From contig NC_057006.1 in NCBI RefSeq assembly GCF_000002595.2, positions 5,845,512-5,909,511 on the forward strand: a DNA stretch of 64,000 nucleotides. The letters run 5' to 3'. Of this stretch, positions 1 to 11,340 are shown in pieces. The number at the start of each line of letters is the position of its first letter. Position 1 is the first letter of the stretch. The notes beneath the pieces are model-generated. The model ran no database searches. It had not been told where the DNA came from and worked only from the letters and a program-made list of their open reading frames with translations. A program made the position numbers and the translations under genes. The DNA is from Chlamydomonas reinhardtii. Lineage: Eukaryota; Chlorophyta; Chlorophyceae; Chlamydomonadales; Chlamydomonadaceae.

Positions 1-3000
1 GCACGCAGCACAGGGTGCGCTCCGTGGCGGTCAGGGTGGAGTTGAGCATGTGCACGAACGACTTGGTGGTCTCGGCCGCGGCGCCCTTGGGCGTGCGCAG
101 GCGGACGTCTAGGCGGCGGGACTGCACGGGGGGGGGGAGTGGAGACGAATGGGTACTTGAGGCGCGGTGCTGTCATTGTGACCCCAGCAAGCTGAGACCC
201 AGAGCGCCGGCACAAACACAGCCACCGCACAACGGTGATTGCGACCCAACCTCTTGAGAACCAGGACCCTGACAGCAGCCCATGCAAGGCGCGCGGTGAG
301 GGAGCATGGAGGACAGGCACCAACCACCTGCTTGCACTGCCCGTGCTTGTTGTTGCGCCACCTGCCCGCCCACCCATCACACACATCCCGCGCGTGCCCC
401 CCAGTGCCCGGCCCCACCTGGTAGTCCAGGCAGTTGGAGCAGGACACCAGCTCACGGAAGGTGGCGGAGGCGGGGAACCAGGCCTCCAGGTCGTACTTCT
501 TGGAGGCGGCGTTGTTCAGCTCGCCAGACACGATGTTCACCACGCGGTACGGCAGGCCCAGAGACTGCAGGCGCGGTGGAGGGCGGGTTACATTCACGAT
601 TAGCTGAGAAAACGGTAGACGCACGCGGTAGACGGCTGGCAATCTTGGGGGGGGAGGGCGGACGCGGCATGAGTCAGTCGCCGCGTGGGGCGCGCTAGTG
701 TCCTCCCACGTCCTACGCGTGCCCAATGCCCGGACCCCCTTCCGGCGCACGCAACCAAGCAAACACGCACCAGCCTACACGCCTGCTCCTCCCTCCTGCA
801 GAGCCCGACACCTCTGCGCCCCTGCTGCCCCCTCCTCCGCCCCTGCTGCCCCCTCCTCGCCCCTGCTGCCCCTGCTGCCCCCACCTGGTAGAAGTCCTCG
901 GCGTTTGCCAGCATCTCCTCCATGGCCTCCCACGAGGCGTTGCCCTCGGGGCTGGCGATCACAAACTGCTCCACCTTCTCGAACTGGTGGATGCTGCGGG
1001 CAGGCAAGTGGTAGGGGCGACGGGGGCGGGTAAGACCAGACGGTGATGTGGACGTTGGCTCAGCACGGCAGCGCCATACCACCACAGCCGACCACCGTAA
1101 CCACCATCATCGTCGCCCGCGCCTGCTTGTTCGCGAGCCATCGCTCCCCCCAAAGAGCCTCGCCCACCTCAGGCTCGCCTTTGGCCCTCTCCCGCTCCTT
1201 TCCTCTACCCTGCCACCCCGCCACGCCTCCCCGCTCTCCCCCTGATGATGATGGGACTTGTTCCTTGGGCCCGGCACATAACCCCCCCTTCCCTCCCGCG
1301 CCAGCTGCTCCGCCTCACCGGAAGATGCCGAGCGTGTCGCGGCCGTGGCTGCCCACCTCCTTGCGGAAGCAGGTGGAGTAGCCCACATACTTGGTGGGCA
1401 GGTCGGCTTTCTCGAACCAGCCCTTGCGGTGCATGGCGCACAGCGTCTGCTCGCTGGTGGCGATCAGGTACTTGTCGTCGCCCTCGCCTACACAGGATTG
1501 GAGTGGAGCGGAGTGGAGGCAGGGTTGACGTGGAAGCCGGCCCAGGCACGCGTCAATGTTCCAGCCCTTGTCGTCCCTTGCCACATCCTTTTACCAACCT
1601 CACATGCGCACACTTAGCTTGGAACGCCTTGCGCCAGTTCGCACAGGCTGTGCCGCCCCGCTCCCCGCCTTGCAGCAGCCGGCGGCCGCCTCTACCCCCC
1701 AACCCCGCCATTCCCTCCTTCCTGCACTCTGTCCCCCGACTCTCCACAGGCCCCCGCCCACCCGCCCACCCGCCCTCTCGACACCCCGACCCACCCACTT
1801 GACCCACCCACTTGACCCACCCACTCGACCCACCCACTCGACCCACCCACCCACTCGACCCACCCGCCCACGCCCCGCACTCACCCGTCACCTTGTACAG
1901 CTCATCATCAAACTGGCTCAGCTGCGCGCACTCCGCCATGATCTCCTGGCGCATGAAGAAGGGCGTGTGCACCGGCGCGTAGCCGCGCTTGTACGCCATC
2001 TGCAGCGCCGCGTTGATGAGCGCCTGGTTCAGCAGCACGCCCTCGTGCGTCAGGTAGTAGCCGCGGCCGCCCGCAACCTGGGTGGGAGGTTTGGGAGGCG
2101 GGCGGGCAGGAGGTTGGGGTGGTGCCGAGGCGGGTGCGGTGGGATGGCAGGAGGCACGGGTCAGAATGCCAAAGAGGCCTGGGAGCGGCAACGGGTGCCG
2201 CCGACTGCTTGGCTGCGGCCTCTGCGCTCCTGGCGCCGCCAGAGCCGTTCTGGCCGTACAGCTGCAGCCGCCTCGGCGTGCAGGTCGACGCCTCGGCGGA
2301 CTCATGGCGGCTGCTGCAGCTGCCGCTGCCTGCGCGCCTGCATCACCATCTGCTGGTTCTGGTATATGCCGCGTCCGCTGCCTGAGCGCCAGTGCACCAG
2401 ATGGCAGATGCTGCCGCTGCAGCCTACCCGGCGCGGCTCCGGCCGCCGCGGCCTGCCCCCTGACCATATGGCTCTGGTACGGCCCGCAGCCTGGCCCCTT
2501 TGGGAACAAGCCAGCCACCGCCGTTTGCCGTGTGCGCATGCGGCAGCCAGCTGCGTCTGCAACGCCCGTGCCAGGGCGAGTCGCCTGCGCAGGCCCCGGC
2601 AGGGTCCTCCCAGAGAGCGCCGCACATGTGAGCCCTGTGTAGGCCGCCGGCTCAACCTGCCATTGCTGGCGCGGCCCTCTCGTGACGGCATGGCCCGAGG
2701 GAACTGCTTGGCAAGTAACTTTGCCGCATGGTCACACGCCAACCGCGCCTGGCCTGTCAGTGCTGCCGCTGGGCTACACCGCAGCCGCAGCCCGCTCATC
2801 GCCGGTGCGCCAGACACGGTGCGCGGCTGCCACCACCACCACCACACTGAACGTGTTGTGCTGGCACTGACCAGCTGCTATGCCCTGTGCCGCGTGCAAC
2901 GCAGGCCTCGCCGGCTGTGCTTCTCCTTCCCGCGCCGCGCCTGCTTCCCTCCTGATCCATTCCGCGACCTTCCCTTTCCTCCGACGGCACATACCCCCGC

Positions 3001-4383
3001 CCCTGCCCATCCTGCCTCGCTTCCTCGTCGCACACGCCCCTCCGCCGCCTCTGCCCTTATGCACCCGCCGCCTCCGCGCCCGCCCCCCTCACCTCCTGGC
3101 CCGCCTCCATGTTGACAATGCCCAGCAGCAGCACCAGGTCCACGTGGTTGTACAGCTTCTTGCCGCTGGCGGGGTCCACCTGGGGCCGGCACTCGCCAAA
3201 CGTCTTCACGATGGCGTTGTTGGCCTGTGTTGCAGGGGGTAGTGGGGGTAGGTGTGCGGCGCGCAGTGCGGGGCGTGTAAGTGGGGGCGTGCCAGAGCTG
3301 CGTCAGCGAGAGGGCAGGTCAGCGGGAAAGAGAAGCGGGTCAGCTACCGAGTGTCAGTCACACCGCGCGCAGCGGGTGAGGCAGCGGCGGTACGGGCAGC
3401 CGCGGCAACATGCGCGTGCAGCTGCTCCAGGCACCGCGCTGTGCCCTGCCCCCTGCCGCCCCCTTCCCCCCTCCCCACCCCACCCCCACACACCTCGTCC
3501 TGGCTGACGGGCACGGAATCGTGGACGATGTTGCCGATGGCCACCACCTTGCTGTCACGCGTCTTGATCACGTCCTTCTCCTTCTCCTCGGTCTCCTGGA
3601 TCTTCTTCTTCATCTCCTTGCTCTTCTCCTGCAGCTCATCGGAGTTGCCGCCCGCCTGGCAGGGTGGCGGGGCGCGGGGTAGCACGGCGGCGACACAGGA
3701 GCGTGTGGATAGGCGCACCAGATACGTGCTAGTAGGCTGCCCAGCGTACAGCAGCCGCCCGCGGCACACAGCGCACGTACCCCCGCCCGTGCCCACCCGA
3801 CCCCGCTATTCGTTTAGTCCCCGCGGCGTCTTCATGCGCGCCACTTGCACCCCCACAGTGCCTCCAGTGTAGCTCCCACCCCCACAGTGCCTCTGGTCAG
3901 CACTAGTGTCGCGCACCTTGCGCACGGTGGCGATCTCCTTGTTGAGCGCATTGAACTCCTTGTTCAGCTGGTCCAGCTGGAAACGAACTGCATTACAAAA
4001 CAAAGCGATGAGTGTCGTGCGCGTCCGCACCGAAAGCCCTCGCGGCCTGGGCCTGGCCCAAATTGTAACAGTCCGCACCTTGCCGCCACTCCGCGTCCAG
4101 CGCGATGACCTGGTCGACCAGCGTCACATCCGCAAAACGCCTCCGCTGGGACTCGCGGACGATCTCCGGGTCGCCGCCCTTCTCTGCAGCGGACAGAAGC
4201 GCAAGCCGTCACCCATCGATCGGAACGCCGGCAACCGGGTAGTTAAGTCCGGATCGCTACCCAGATTACGTATAAGCTTCAAATACCTAAATTTGAGTCT
4301 ACTCAGGGACTGGACAGAAAGAAGCATAACAAGACGTAAACAGGCCCAGTCGCACCCGTCCGGAACAGGTTGATATCCAGCAT
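1..4383 (-). CDS. Seryl-tRNA synthetase, cytosolic type (3' end off window)
   Basis: Charges tRNA-Ser with serine in the cytosol. Ten exons are readable: 4383-4356, 4183-4079, 3987-3917, 3655-3494, 3224-3093, 2077-1885, 1487-1319, 993-885, 564-418 and 121-1, giving about 412 residues; the last part, with class II motif 3, lies beyond the left edge. The start MLDINLFRT followed by [13 protein letters not shown] matches eukaryotic SerRS. Exons 3-4 (residues about 45-122) encode the Lys/Glu-rich antiparallel coiled-coil arm that binds the long variable arm of tRNA-Ser. The core shows [15 protein letters not shown], the motif 2 stretch [13 protein letters not shown] and [10 protein letters not shown], then [12 protein letters not shown]. 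No transit peptide is seen, so a cytosolic enzyme is expected. It is divergent from the first Nudix gene. Confidence 0.95.
1788..1868. repeat. 13-bp minisatellite in a SerRS intron
   Basis: Five to six tandem copies of a 13-base unit, ACCCACCCACTTG with CT/TT variants, lie in the intron between SerRS exons 6 and 7. It is C-rich on the + strand and so purine/G-rich in the SerRS transcript. Confidence 0.8.
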
Positions 4384-4683
4384 TTTAAAGAGTAAGAAGC
4401 AGAAGATTAAGAACAGGAAACGGTGATGTCCCTAAAGACTTACATGTTCCCATCGCGGCCCGGGGCGTCAACGCCTCAACGGAGCCCCTCGTGCACTTCA
4501 GCAATCGTACTTGTACCATAAGCTACTTACAATTGCTTAGGCTGACCTTGCATTCCGCTACGTTGCTTTGGAAGGAGTTCCCGGTCGCAAGTGCTGTGCC
4601 CGGTTAATCGAATTGCAGCTAATAACGCAGACATATTATATCGCGTTCACTCGAGCACCGCACGCGGGCTTTGGTCCAGGCGT
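4384..4683. promoter_or_regulatory. Divergent promoter interval, SerRS / Nudix copy 1
   Basis: About 300 bp between the SerRS start codon (minus strand) and the proposed ATG of Nudix copy 1 (plus strand), so it must hold both 5' UTRs and promoters. It is less GC-rich than the genes around it. I see no convincing TATA box or other named element. Confidence 0.5.
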
Positions 4684-6616
4684 ATGCGGTCCCAAGTTGC
4701 CCGGCTTGTGAAGAACGGGGCTTCCTCCAGAGCGGTGCACCTGCGCATAAGCTGCATGGCGCATACATACCAGTGAGTGCAGCTCATGGGCGGGATACGC
4801 TTGTGGCTGGGGCCCGGCAGAGGCATCAACACCCTGCATGTCGTGCACCTAACGAAGCAGAAGCGGGTGAAGGCTCGTGTCCTTAAGAAGTTAACCGGTT
4901 ATGCGGTGTGGGGAGATTGTACTGCGTGGCAAGGTCGCTTGGGCTTGGGCCACACTCCTCTCCCAGTGCTGGGGACCGCTATGTGAACGAGCCGGTCACG
5001 CGACGTCACACGTTGGTTTTGCCGCAACCATGCCCCAAGGGGTCCGACTTGAAGCAATTGCAGCGCAGCAGTGTGGTGGTCCCGAGCCTGCTGGGGCCCT
5101 GGCTGGCCCGTGGTGTTTCACACGGGATGCAGTGCAGCGTCAGGACGCCGTGTCTGCAGTGCGTGGGACCCCACGCTGGGACCCCTAGCCAGGTGCCCAC
5201 GATGATGGCAGGTCTTGGGGAAACCCTGCATCGGCCTCATCATGACCGGGCGCCGTGTGGCGCGTGCCTGGCCCTCGCGTGCAGGTATCCCCGCCCCGCC
5301 GTGACGGTGGACGCGGCCATTGTGGCCAGGCCCAGCGCGGCTGCGCCGCCGCAGCTGCTGCTGATTAAGCGCAAGAACGAGCCGTTCAAGGTAGATACGG
5401 AATGCAGGCTAGGGATGTGAGCTAGCGGGAGCGAGAACGTGACATGCTGCTGGGCTTGGGTTGCTACTTGAACGTTTGGCGCGGCCCAGTTGCGCTTCAA
5501 GCCAACAGTTGAATGACAAAGGAGATGGATGACGTGCTGTGCCACAGGATTGCTGGGCGCTGCCGGGTGGCTTTGTTGATGAGAACGAAAGCCTGGACGT
5601 GGCGGCCGGTCGTGAGCTGCAGGAGGAGACGTCGGTGGACCCCGCGTCCGTGTCCATGACCCAGGTGCGCGGGTGCGGCAGGCGCGCGGGAGCAGCGGCA
5701 ACCGGCCTGGGGCTGGCAAACGTGCTGGGGCTTGGGGCTGCAAGCAATTGGCGTGCGTGGGGGCGCAGATACAGTGACAGGTTGCCAAGGCAGGCTGCGC
5801 GTAGGCCGTCCTGCAGGACTGCCAAGGCACTCACACTCCCGTCAACGCGCGGCCCAACAGGTTGGGGCTTTCGGCGACCCTGGCCGCGACCCTCGTGGCT
5901 GGACCATCACCGTTGCTTATGCGGCGCTGGTGCCCTCGACCGAGCTGGGAGTAAAGGCGGCGGTAAGCGCTGTCCAGGATGCTGTCATGTGCAGGGCGGG
6001 CCAGAAGTTGGACGCGACGGATACGTGGAGGGCGGGTCCGGATGCAATATCCGGCTCCGATGTTCGGGCATCATGTTGATAGCGCAGGATGTATCATAGC
6101 CCCACGCAACGTGTAGAAATGATGCAAGGATGCACTCTAGCGGATGCTCAGGGGGCTCCGTCGAAAACCGAGCGAGCCTCTTCGTGACCTTGAATGCCCA
6201 CATCGCCCGCCTGCCCACCTGCAGGACGACGCCAAGGACGCGCGCTGGTTCGACGTGTCGGCGCTGCCGCAGCTGGCCTTCGACCACAAGCTGGTGGTGC
6301 GCAGCTCGCTACGGCACCTGGCCAAGCAGCCGGCGGCGCAGGCCATCGGTGAGTGGCCGCAGCGCTGGGCAGCGGCAAACCGCTGACTTTGCGAAATGAA
6401 CGTCGGTTGCACCCGCGCCGGGGCCGCCGGGGTCGCCGGGGCGACGTGAGCGGGCTGGGACCTTGTTGCTCCCACCACCTTAACGTGTGTCTATGTGCTC
6501 ACGTCCCTGCAGACGGCCTCTCGCCGGTCCTTGAGTCTGCCGCAACACAGCTGGATGGGCCGTGGCAGACAGCGGAGTCGCGCGAGCCGCCGAAGCGAAC
6601 GAAAGGCGGTGTGTGA
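4684..6616 (+). CDS. Nudix hydrolase, tandem copy 1 (possible organelle presequence)
   Basis: Likely hydrolyses a nucleoside diphosphate linked to another group; the substrate cannot be told from sequence. Exons: 4684-4772, 5285-5390, 5548-5664, 5861-5962, 6225-6348, 6513-6616 (213 aa). The domain opens with YPRPAVTVD. The Nudix box is complete in exon 3: GGFVDENE, then RELQEE (G-x5-E-x7-REUxEExGU), the Mg-binding helix. Exon 1 from ATG 4684 encodes 30 residues beginning MRSQVARLVKNGASSR, rich in Arg/Ser and without acidic residues, like a mitochondrial or plastid presequence. An ATG at 4756 giving MAHTYQ is the alternative, making a leaderless protein. The donor after TYQ matches the same junction in copy 2, which supports exon 1. 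Exon 4 onward is nearly identical to copy 2. Confidence 0.85.
5924..6362 (+). repeat. Duplicated/converted block, Nudix copy 1
   Basis: From the second half of exon 4, through intron 4 and exon 5, to 14 bases into intron 5 this stretch is almost identical to 8406-8845, introns included. Intron 4 is 262 bp here and 263 bp in copy 2 with only a few substitutions. Similarity stops abruptly after GTGAGTGGCCGCAG. Confidence 0.9.
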
Positions 6617-7368
6617 GCGGTGGCGCGGTCTGCGGCGGCTTGTAGGGGCGGTGCAGAGTTGGCGTCACGAGCTGTTGAGGCGCCAGTCGCAGTCTGAGTC
6701 TATGAACAGTGTTGCATACACGTATGGCCGCATGATGCAGATGCGCTCTTGGCGATGCAGGTGTCGCATGCACGTTGGGTTGTGGCAATGGAATCTCAGG
6801 CAGCAGGTCCGGACAAGCGTGGCCGGGTTGGTCAAAAGTCAAGGTTGTAGGGTGAAGGTGCTCAAGGAGCCCAATTGGGTTGTGCGCGGCGGCAGCGCAT
6901 GATGGGGGCTGTGCACTTGCGGCAGTGCATGAAGGATGAGGCACCACAATGACAGGCCCCTGCAGAGCCGTGTGCCGGCCTGTCCGCTGGGTGCTGTAAG
7001 CTTGCTCAAGTACAGTAGGGAGTGTGCTTTTGAGTTGGCATATCATGTATGAGGCGCTGGATGCTTAGTGCGTTCGTACACATGCTTGCCTGAACGGCAT
7101 TGAAGCAATCCAGGCGCAGGAAGTGCGGAGTTTTCGCGGCGCGTGGTGGGGCGCAATCGCCACGAGTGACCATGGCGTGCCTGCCTGTCCAATGCTGTGT
7201 GTTTGCCCGTACACATGTCACAGATGCATATGCAATGCCCCCGGCCTCCTCATCTTGTCATAACCTTTCACTTAGATTCAGTAAAAGCTTCGCCCCTTCG
7301 CACTACAAGGTGAACTCCCCACCCACCCCCTAAAGTTGCCTTCCTAGCCAGTACTGAAACTTTGAGCA
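6617..7368. other. Intergenic: 3' UTR of Nudix copy 1 and promoter of copy 2
   Basis: The 3' UTR of copy 1 probably ends just after the TGTAA signal at 6995-6999, the usual algal poly(A) signal. The remaining ~370 bp before the ATG at 7369 should carry the promoter of copy 2. Unlike the 3' halves of the genes, this spacer shows no similarity to the sequence upstream of copy 1. Confidence 0.5.
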
Positions 7369-9097
7369 ATGAAGGAGGTCTTCATTGCTCTTGGAGGCGC
7401 CCTTTTGGGTGGCCTCCTTGCTGGCAAGCTCGGCAAAAAGAAGAATTCTGATGCCTCTGCCGCGAAGAAGGATGCTGCTTCGGCTCCCAAGGGCTACACT
7501 TACCAGTAAGTCAAACCAATTAAGAAGCACACATGCGGCCTGGAAAATTCACGCTTGTATGGTGGCATGTCTGAAGATCTTGAGCAATTCGCGTGTTTTG
7601 GCCCGCAAAGCCACAGCTTTAAGCGTGTAGGGTGCATGCTGCTGAACATTTATTTACATAGGTGGAGCTTATGCCCTGCATACTGGCCTGGGTTCAAGCA
7701 GCTGGGCTCCTGACACGCGCCGGCGCCTACTTACCTAGCCCGGTGCCTTATTGCCTCGCCCCACCGCAGGTGGCCGCGGCCGGCGATGACCGTGGACGCA
7801 ATTATTGTGTCGCAGCCGACGCCTGCCAGCCCCGCACAGCTACTGCTCATCCGCCGCAAGTTTGACCCCTTCAAGGTAAGTAGTTGGGGGGCGGGCATGG
7901 CTTGCCAGTTTCCTTCCTGGAGTCAGCCACACTTGGCTGCGCCATCCTGTTTAGCACTTTCTTACTGTGTCGAGTTGCATGCGTATTCTTTCAGGACTCG
8001 TGGGCGCTGCCAGGTGGCTTTGTTGACGCCGGTGAGGGCCTGGACGTGGCGGCCGCTCGTGAGCTGCAGGAGGAGACGTCGGTGGACCCCGCGTCCGTGT
8101 CCATGACCCAGGTGCGCGGGTGCGGCTAGCGCGCGGGAGCAGCGGCAGCCGGCCTGGGGCTGGTAAACGTGGTGGGCTGCAAGTGATTTGCAAGCGGATG
8201 GAGGCCTTGTTGATGGATGATGGGTATTCGTCCATTACTATCGGGTACGGTGCAGTAACTGCTGGATAAATGCAGCTGACGTTGGCCGTCCTTCAAGCCT
8301 GGTAAGGCGCTAACCAGTTTCCTCAACGCCGCGGCCCTGCAGGTTGGCGCCTTTGCTGACCCTGGCCGCGACCCCCGCGGCTGGACCGTGACGGTGGCTT
8401 ACGCTGCGCTGGTGCCCTCGACCGAGCTGGGAGTAAAGGCGGCGGTAAGCGCTGTCCGGGATGCTGTCATGTGCAGGGCGGGCCAGAAGGTGGACGCGGC
8501 GGATACGTGGAGGGTGGGGTCCGGATGCAGTATCCGGCTCCGATGTTCGGGCATCATGTTGATAGCGCAGGATGTATCATAGCCCCACGCAACGTGTAGA
8601 AATGATGCAAGGATGCACTCTAGCGGATGCTCAGGGGGCTCCGTCGAAAACCGAGCGAGCCTCTTCGTGACCTTGAATGCCCACATCGCCCGCCTGCCCA
8701 CCTGCAGGACGACGCCAAGGACGCGCGCTGGTTCGACGTGTCGGCGCTGCCGCAGCTGGCCTTCGACCACAAGCTGGTGGTGCGCAGCTCGCTACGGCAC
8801 CTGGCCAAGCAGCCGGCGGCGCAGGCCATCGGTGAGTGGCCGCAGCACATCTACCTAAGCATGCCTAGCGCAACATTACTGTGTGTATGCTACCTTGATC
8901 TCGCACTCCATGCGCATTCTGACAGCACTAGCCTGTGAACCGGCACTTGCATGCCGGTGCCAGTAATATTGCTTATCGTCTGTACCCGAATGAACGGGTC
9001 GTGCCGCTGCCTTCGACGACTTGCAGACGGTCTTCCTACACTGCTGCGCTCTGCTGCTGCCAAGCTGGACGGCCCCTGGAAGGCGGACAACAAGTAG
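7369..9097 (+). CDS. Nudix hydrolase, tandem copy 2 (N-terminal membrane anchor)
   Basis: Paralogue of the gene at 4684. Exons: 7369-7505, 7770-7875, 7995-8111, 8343-8444, 8708-8831, 9027-9097 (218 aa). The Nudix box is intact (GGFVDAGE, then RELQEE). The first exon is unlike that of copy 1: [19 protein letters not shown] followed by KLGKKKN, that is a short Gly/Leu/Ala hydrophobic helix with Lys residues after it, then a Lys/Ala/Ser linker and GYTYQ. This looks like a signal anchor rather than a transit peptide. The splice junction (CA|G, reading [11 protein letters not shown]) falls at the same place and phase as in copy 1. The C-terminus ([10 protein letters not shown]) differs from copy 1. 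Confidence 0.9.
8406..8845 (+). repeat. Duplicated/converted block, Nudix copy 2
   Basis: Partner of 5924-6362. A second, shorter tract of near identity covers exon 3 and the start of intron 3 (about 8035-8170 against 5588-5723). Between the two tracts the introns and the first half of exon 4 have diverged. Confidence 0.9.
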
Positions 9098-9528
9098 GCG
9101 GGTGGCAACGAGGAGCCGCGACGGCGCGCAGCACCATGGCACATGCGGGCTGACGTGCCAGAAGGCGAAGCGATCAGCGGGAGACGGTAGCGTCTCAATA
9201 TCGTATGCCATGTGCGGTATTCTGCGTGCATGTTCGCTTTGACGGGCGCGCGTGTTTGTGGCGACGTATGACTGGGAGTGGCGGCCCTGGGCGTGGCGTG
9301 CGAGCGCGGCGTGCGTGCGAAGTTCAACGGGTGTGTGCGCGGGATGGGGCGAGGTCGATCGGTAGTAGTAAGAGCGCTGGCCTAGCGGTGTACATTAATA
9401 TTCATACGTAGCGTTGATCGCGTCATCAGACGTATACATGCGCCTTAAGCCAGCGGAGTGTTCATCAACTTCCGGCGTTGGTTTAGCCTATGAGGGCACA
9501 ACCGAGCGATCTGGGACTAATCTAAATC
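9098..9528. other. Intergenic: Nudix copy 2 3' UTR and ZIP promoter
   Basis: A 431-bp same-strand spacer. No open frame with coding character and no clear promoter element was found. Confidence 0.4.
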
Positions 9529-11340
9529 ATGATGAACGAAAAGGTTATCAATGCCTTGCTCCTAACGGGGCTAGGCGCTATGGGCACAGCGCTGGGCGGG
9601 CTCATTGTCGTCCTGCAGCCGAAAATGCAATTCAAGCGGCTTGGATACCTTCAGGTGGGCATACGCAAAGTACTACTTCTACCTAAAACATCACTGCAGC
9701 CGGTTGTGGACGGGGCCGATTCGGTGTCTCGACTGCGAGCGGGTTTGCAACGGCCAACATGACAGTGTTGCATCAAATTCAACGCGGACTGCATTACGGC
9801 ATCTTGGGTGTCGCGGCAAGGTCACGTCAAGGGTTGCAGTTTTGACCCCCTGCTCGGAACACCGTGTGCAACACCCTGGCCCCCTTCCCACTACCGGCTG
9901 CTTTCCCCCTCACCACACACGCTGAGCTCAGGGCTTGGCGGCCGGCCTGATGCTGTGCATCTCCATGCTTGACCTCATGCCGGCCGCGACGGAGGAGGTC
10001 GGCTTCGCGGCCGCCAACACCTGGTTCTTCGCCGGCGTCGCGTTCTTCGCCGTGGTGGTGCACTTCATCCCCGAGCCCTCCAGCGAGGGGCTGGTGCTGG
10101 ATGAGGCGGAGCCCGCCGCCCCCGCCATCGCCAGCTCCAAGAAGCAGGACGGCGACGGCGACGGCGCTGCCGGGAAGGCAGCTGCTGGCAAGGCCGACAA
10201 GGGGACCGCCGGCAGGAGGCCCACCAAGCGGTGCGCATGGGTGTTTGGGTGAAGTGGGCGGCCGGGCGCCGGGCAGGGCGCCAGAGGCAGCGGCGTGTGA
10301 CGTCGGATGCCCCTTGATGTCATGGTCAGTTCTCGCAGCAGCCTCCTGTTCTCTCGCGCCCTAAGCAATTGTGTGCGTTACTGCGTTGGGACGCTGCAGG
10401 ACTAGCGACTCCTCTGCTGCTGCCCAGGCCGACACGACCGTGGCGGCACCGGCCTCCGCCTCCGCCTCCTCTGTGGCCGCAACCGGTGGCACGGCTGCCG
10501 AGCGCGCTGCGCGGCGTGAGGCCAAGAAGCGCGTGCTGCTGTCCGGCCTCATCACCGCCATCGGCATCGCGCTGCACAACTTCCCAGAGGTGTGTGTGGC
10601 ACTGCTGCGAGTCAACTCATCCGTACCGTCCCTGTACCCGTGCTGCGCTGTTTACCGTCCCTAGCACCCCTCATTGCTCACTGCGCCGTGCTCGCCCACG
10701 CCTGAACCCCCCACCGCTCTCTCCTCCTCCCCTCCGCCCCACCAGGGCGTGGCAGTGTTCCTGGCGTCCATGAAGAGCCACGCTGTGGGCGCCTCCCTGG
10801 CCTTTGCCATTGCGCTGCACAACGTGCCGGAGGGCGTGGCAGTGGCGCTGCCGGTCTACTTCGCCACCGGCTCCCGCTGGCGCGGCTTCCTGTACGCGGC
10901 CACCTCGGGTCTGGCGGAGCCGGCGGCAGTGGTGGTGCTGGCGCTGTTCTTCCCCTCGCAGGTGGGTGGCGGGGCCTGGTGGCGGTTATGTGTGTAACAG
11001 GCACAGCCGCTCCTCCGAGCACGAACACAGCCACCCACTCGTCCGCCCCCGCCACACCTACTGACCTCTCCCTCTCCTGTCTCTCCCTCTCCTGCCTTCC
11101 CCTCTCCTACACCTCTCCTACCTCGCTACCCCCCGCCTCCAGGGCCTGGACAAGCAGCTGGTTGAGAAGCTGCTGGCAGCCGTGGGCGGCATTATGGCCT
11201 TCCTGTCCATTAGTGAGCTGCTGCCGCTGGCCTTCGAGCACGCCGGCCGCTCTGCCGCCGTCATCTCGCTGTTCGTGGGCATGGCGATCATGAGTGCCAA
11301 CCTGTACATCTTGGACCACTGGATGGGGCACGACCACTGA
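9529..11340 (+). CDS. ZIP-family divalent metal transporter (ZupT-like)
   Basis: Membrane importer for zinc or related divalent metals. Five exons: 9529-9654, 9932-10230, 10400-10589, 10746-10961, 11143-11340 (342 aa). About eight hydrophobic segments are visible: residues ~8-30, 43-61, 71-90, 173-198, 207-232, 242-266, 285-310 and 315-335. The metal site is explicit: HNFPEG in helix 4 (split by intron 3, ...HNFPE|GVAV) and HNVPEG in helix 5, plus SGLAEP in helix 6. The loop between helices 3 and 4 (residues ~95-170) is Ala/Lys/Asp-rich and low in complexity, without the His run many eukaryotic ZIPs have there. It ends ILDHWMGHDH. ATG 9529 is followed by a second ATG; either may start. A TGTAA signal lies at 11975. 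Confidence 0.92.

Noticed and set aside
1556-3115. Long plus-strand open frame (519 codons) across SerRS
   Set aside because: It is antisense to SerRS exons 5 and 6 and their introns, has Pro/Arg/Ala composition typical of GC-rich shadow frames and no domain.
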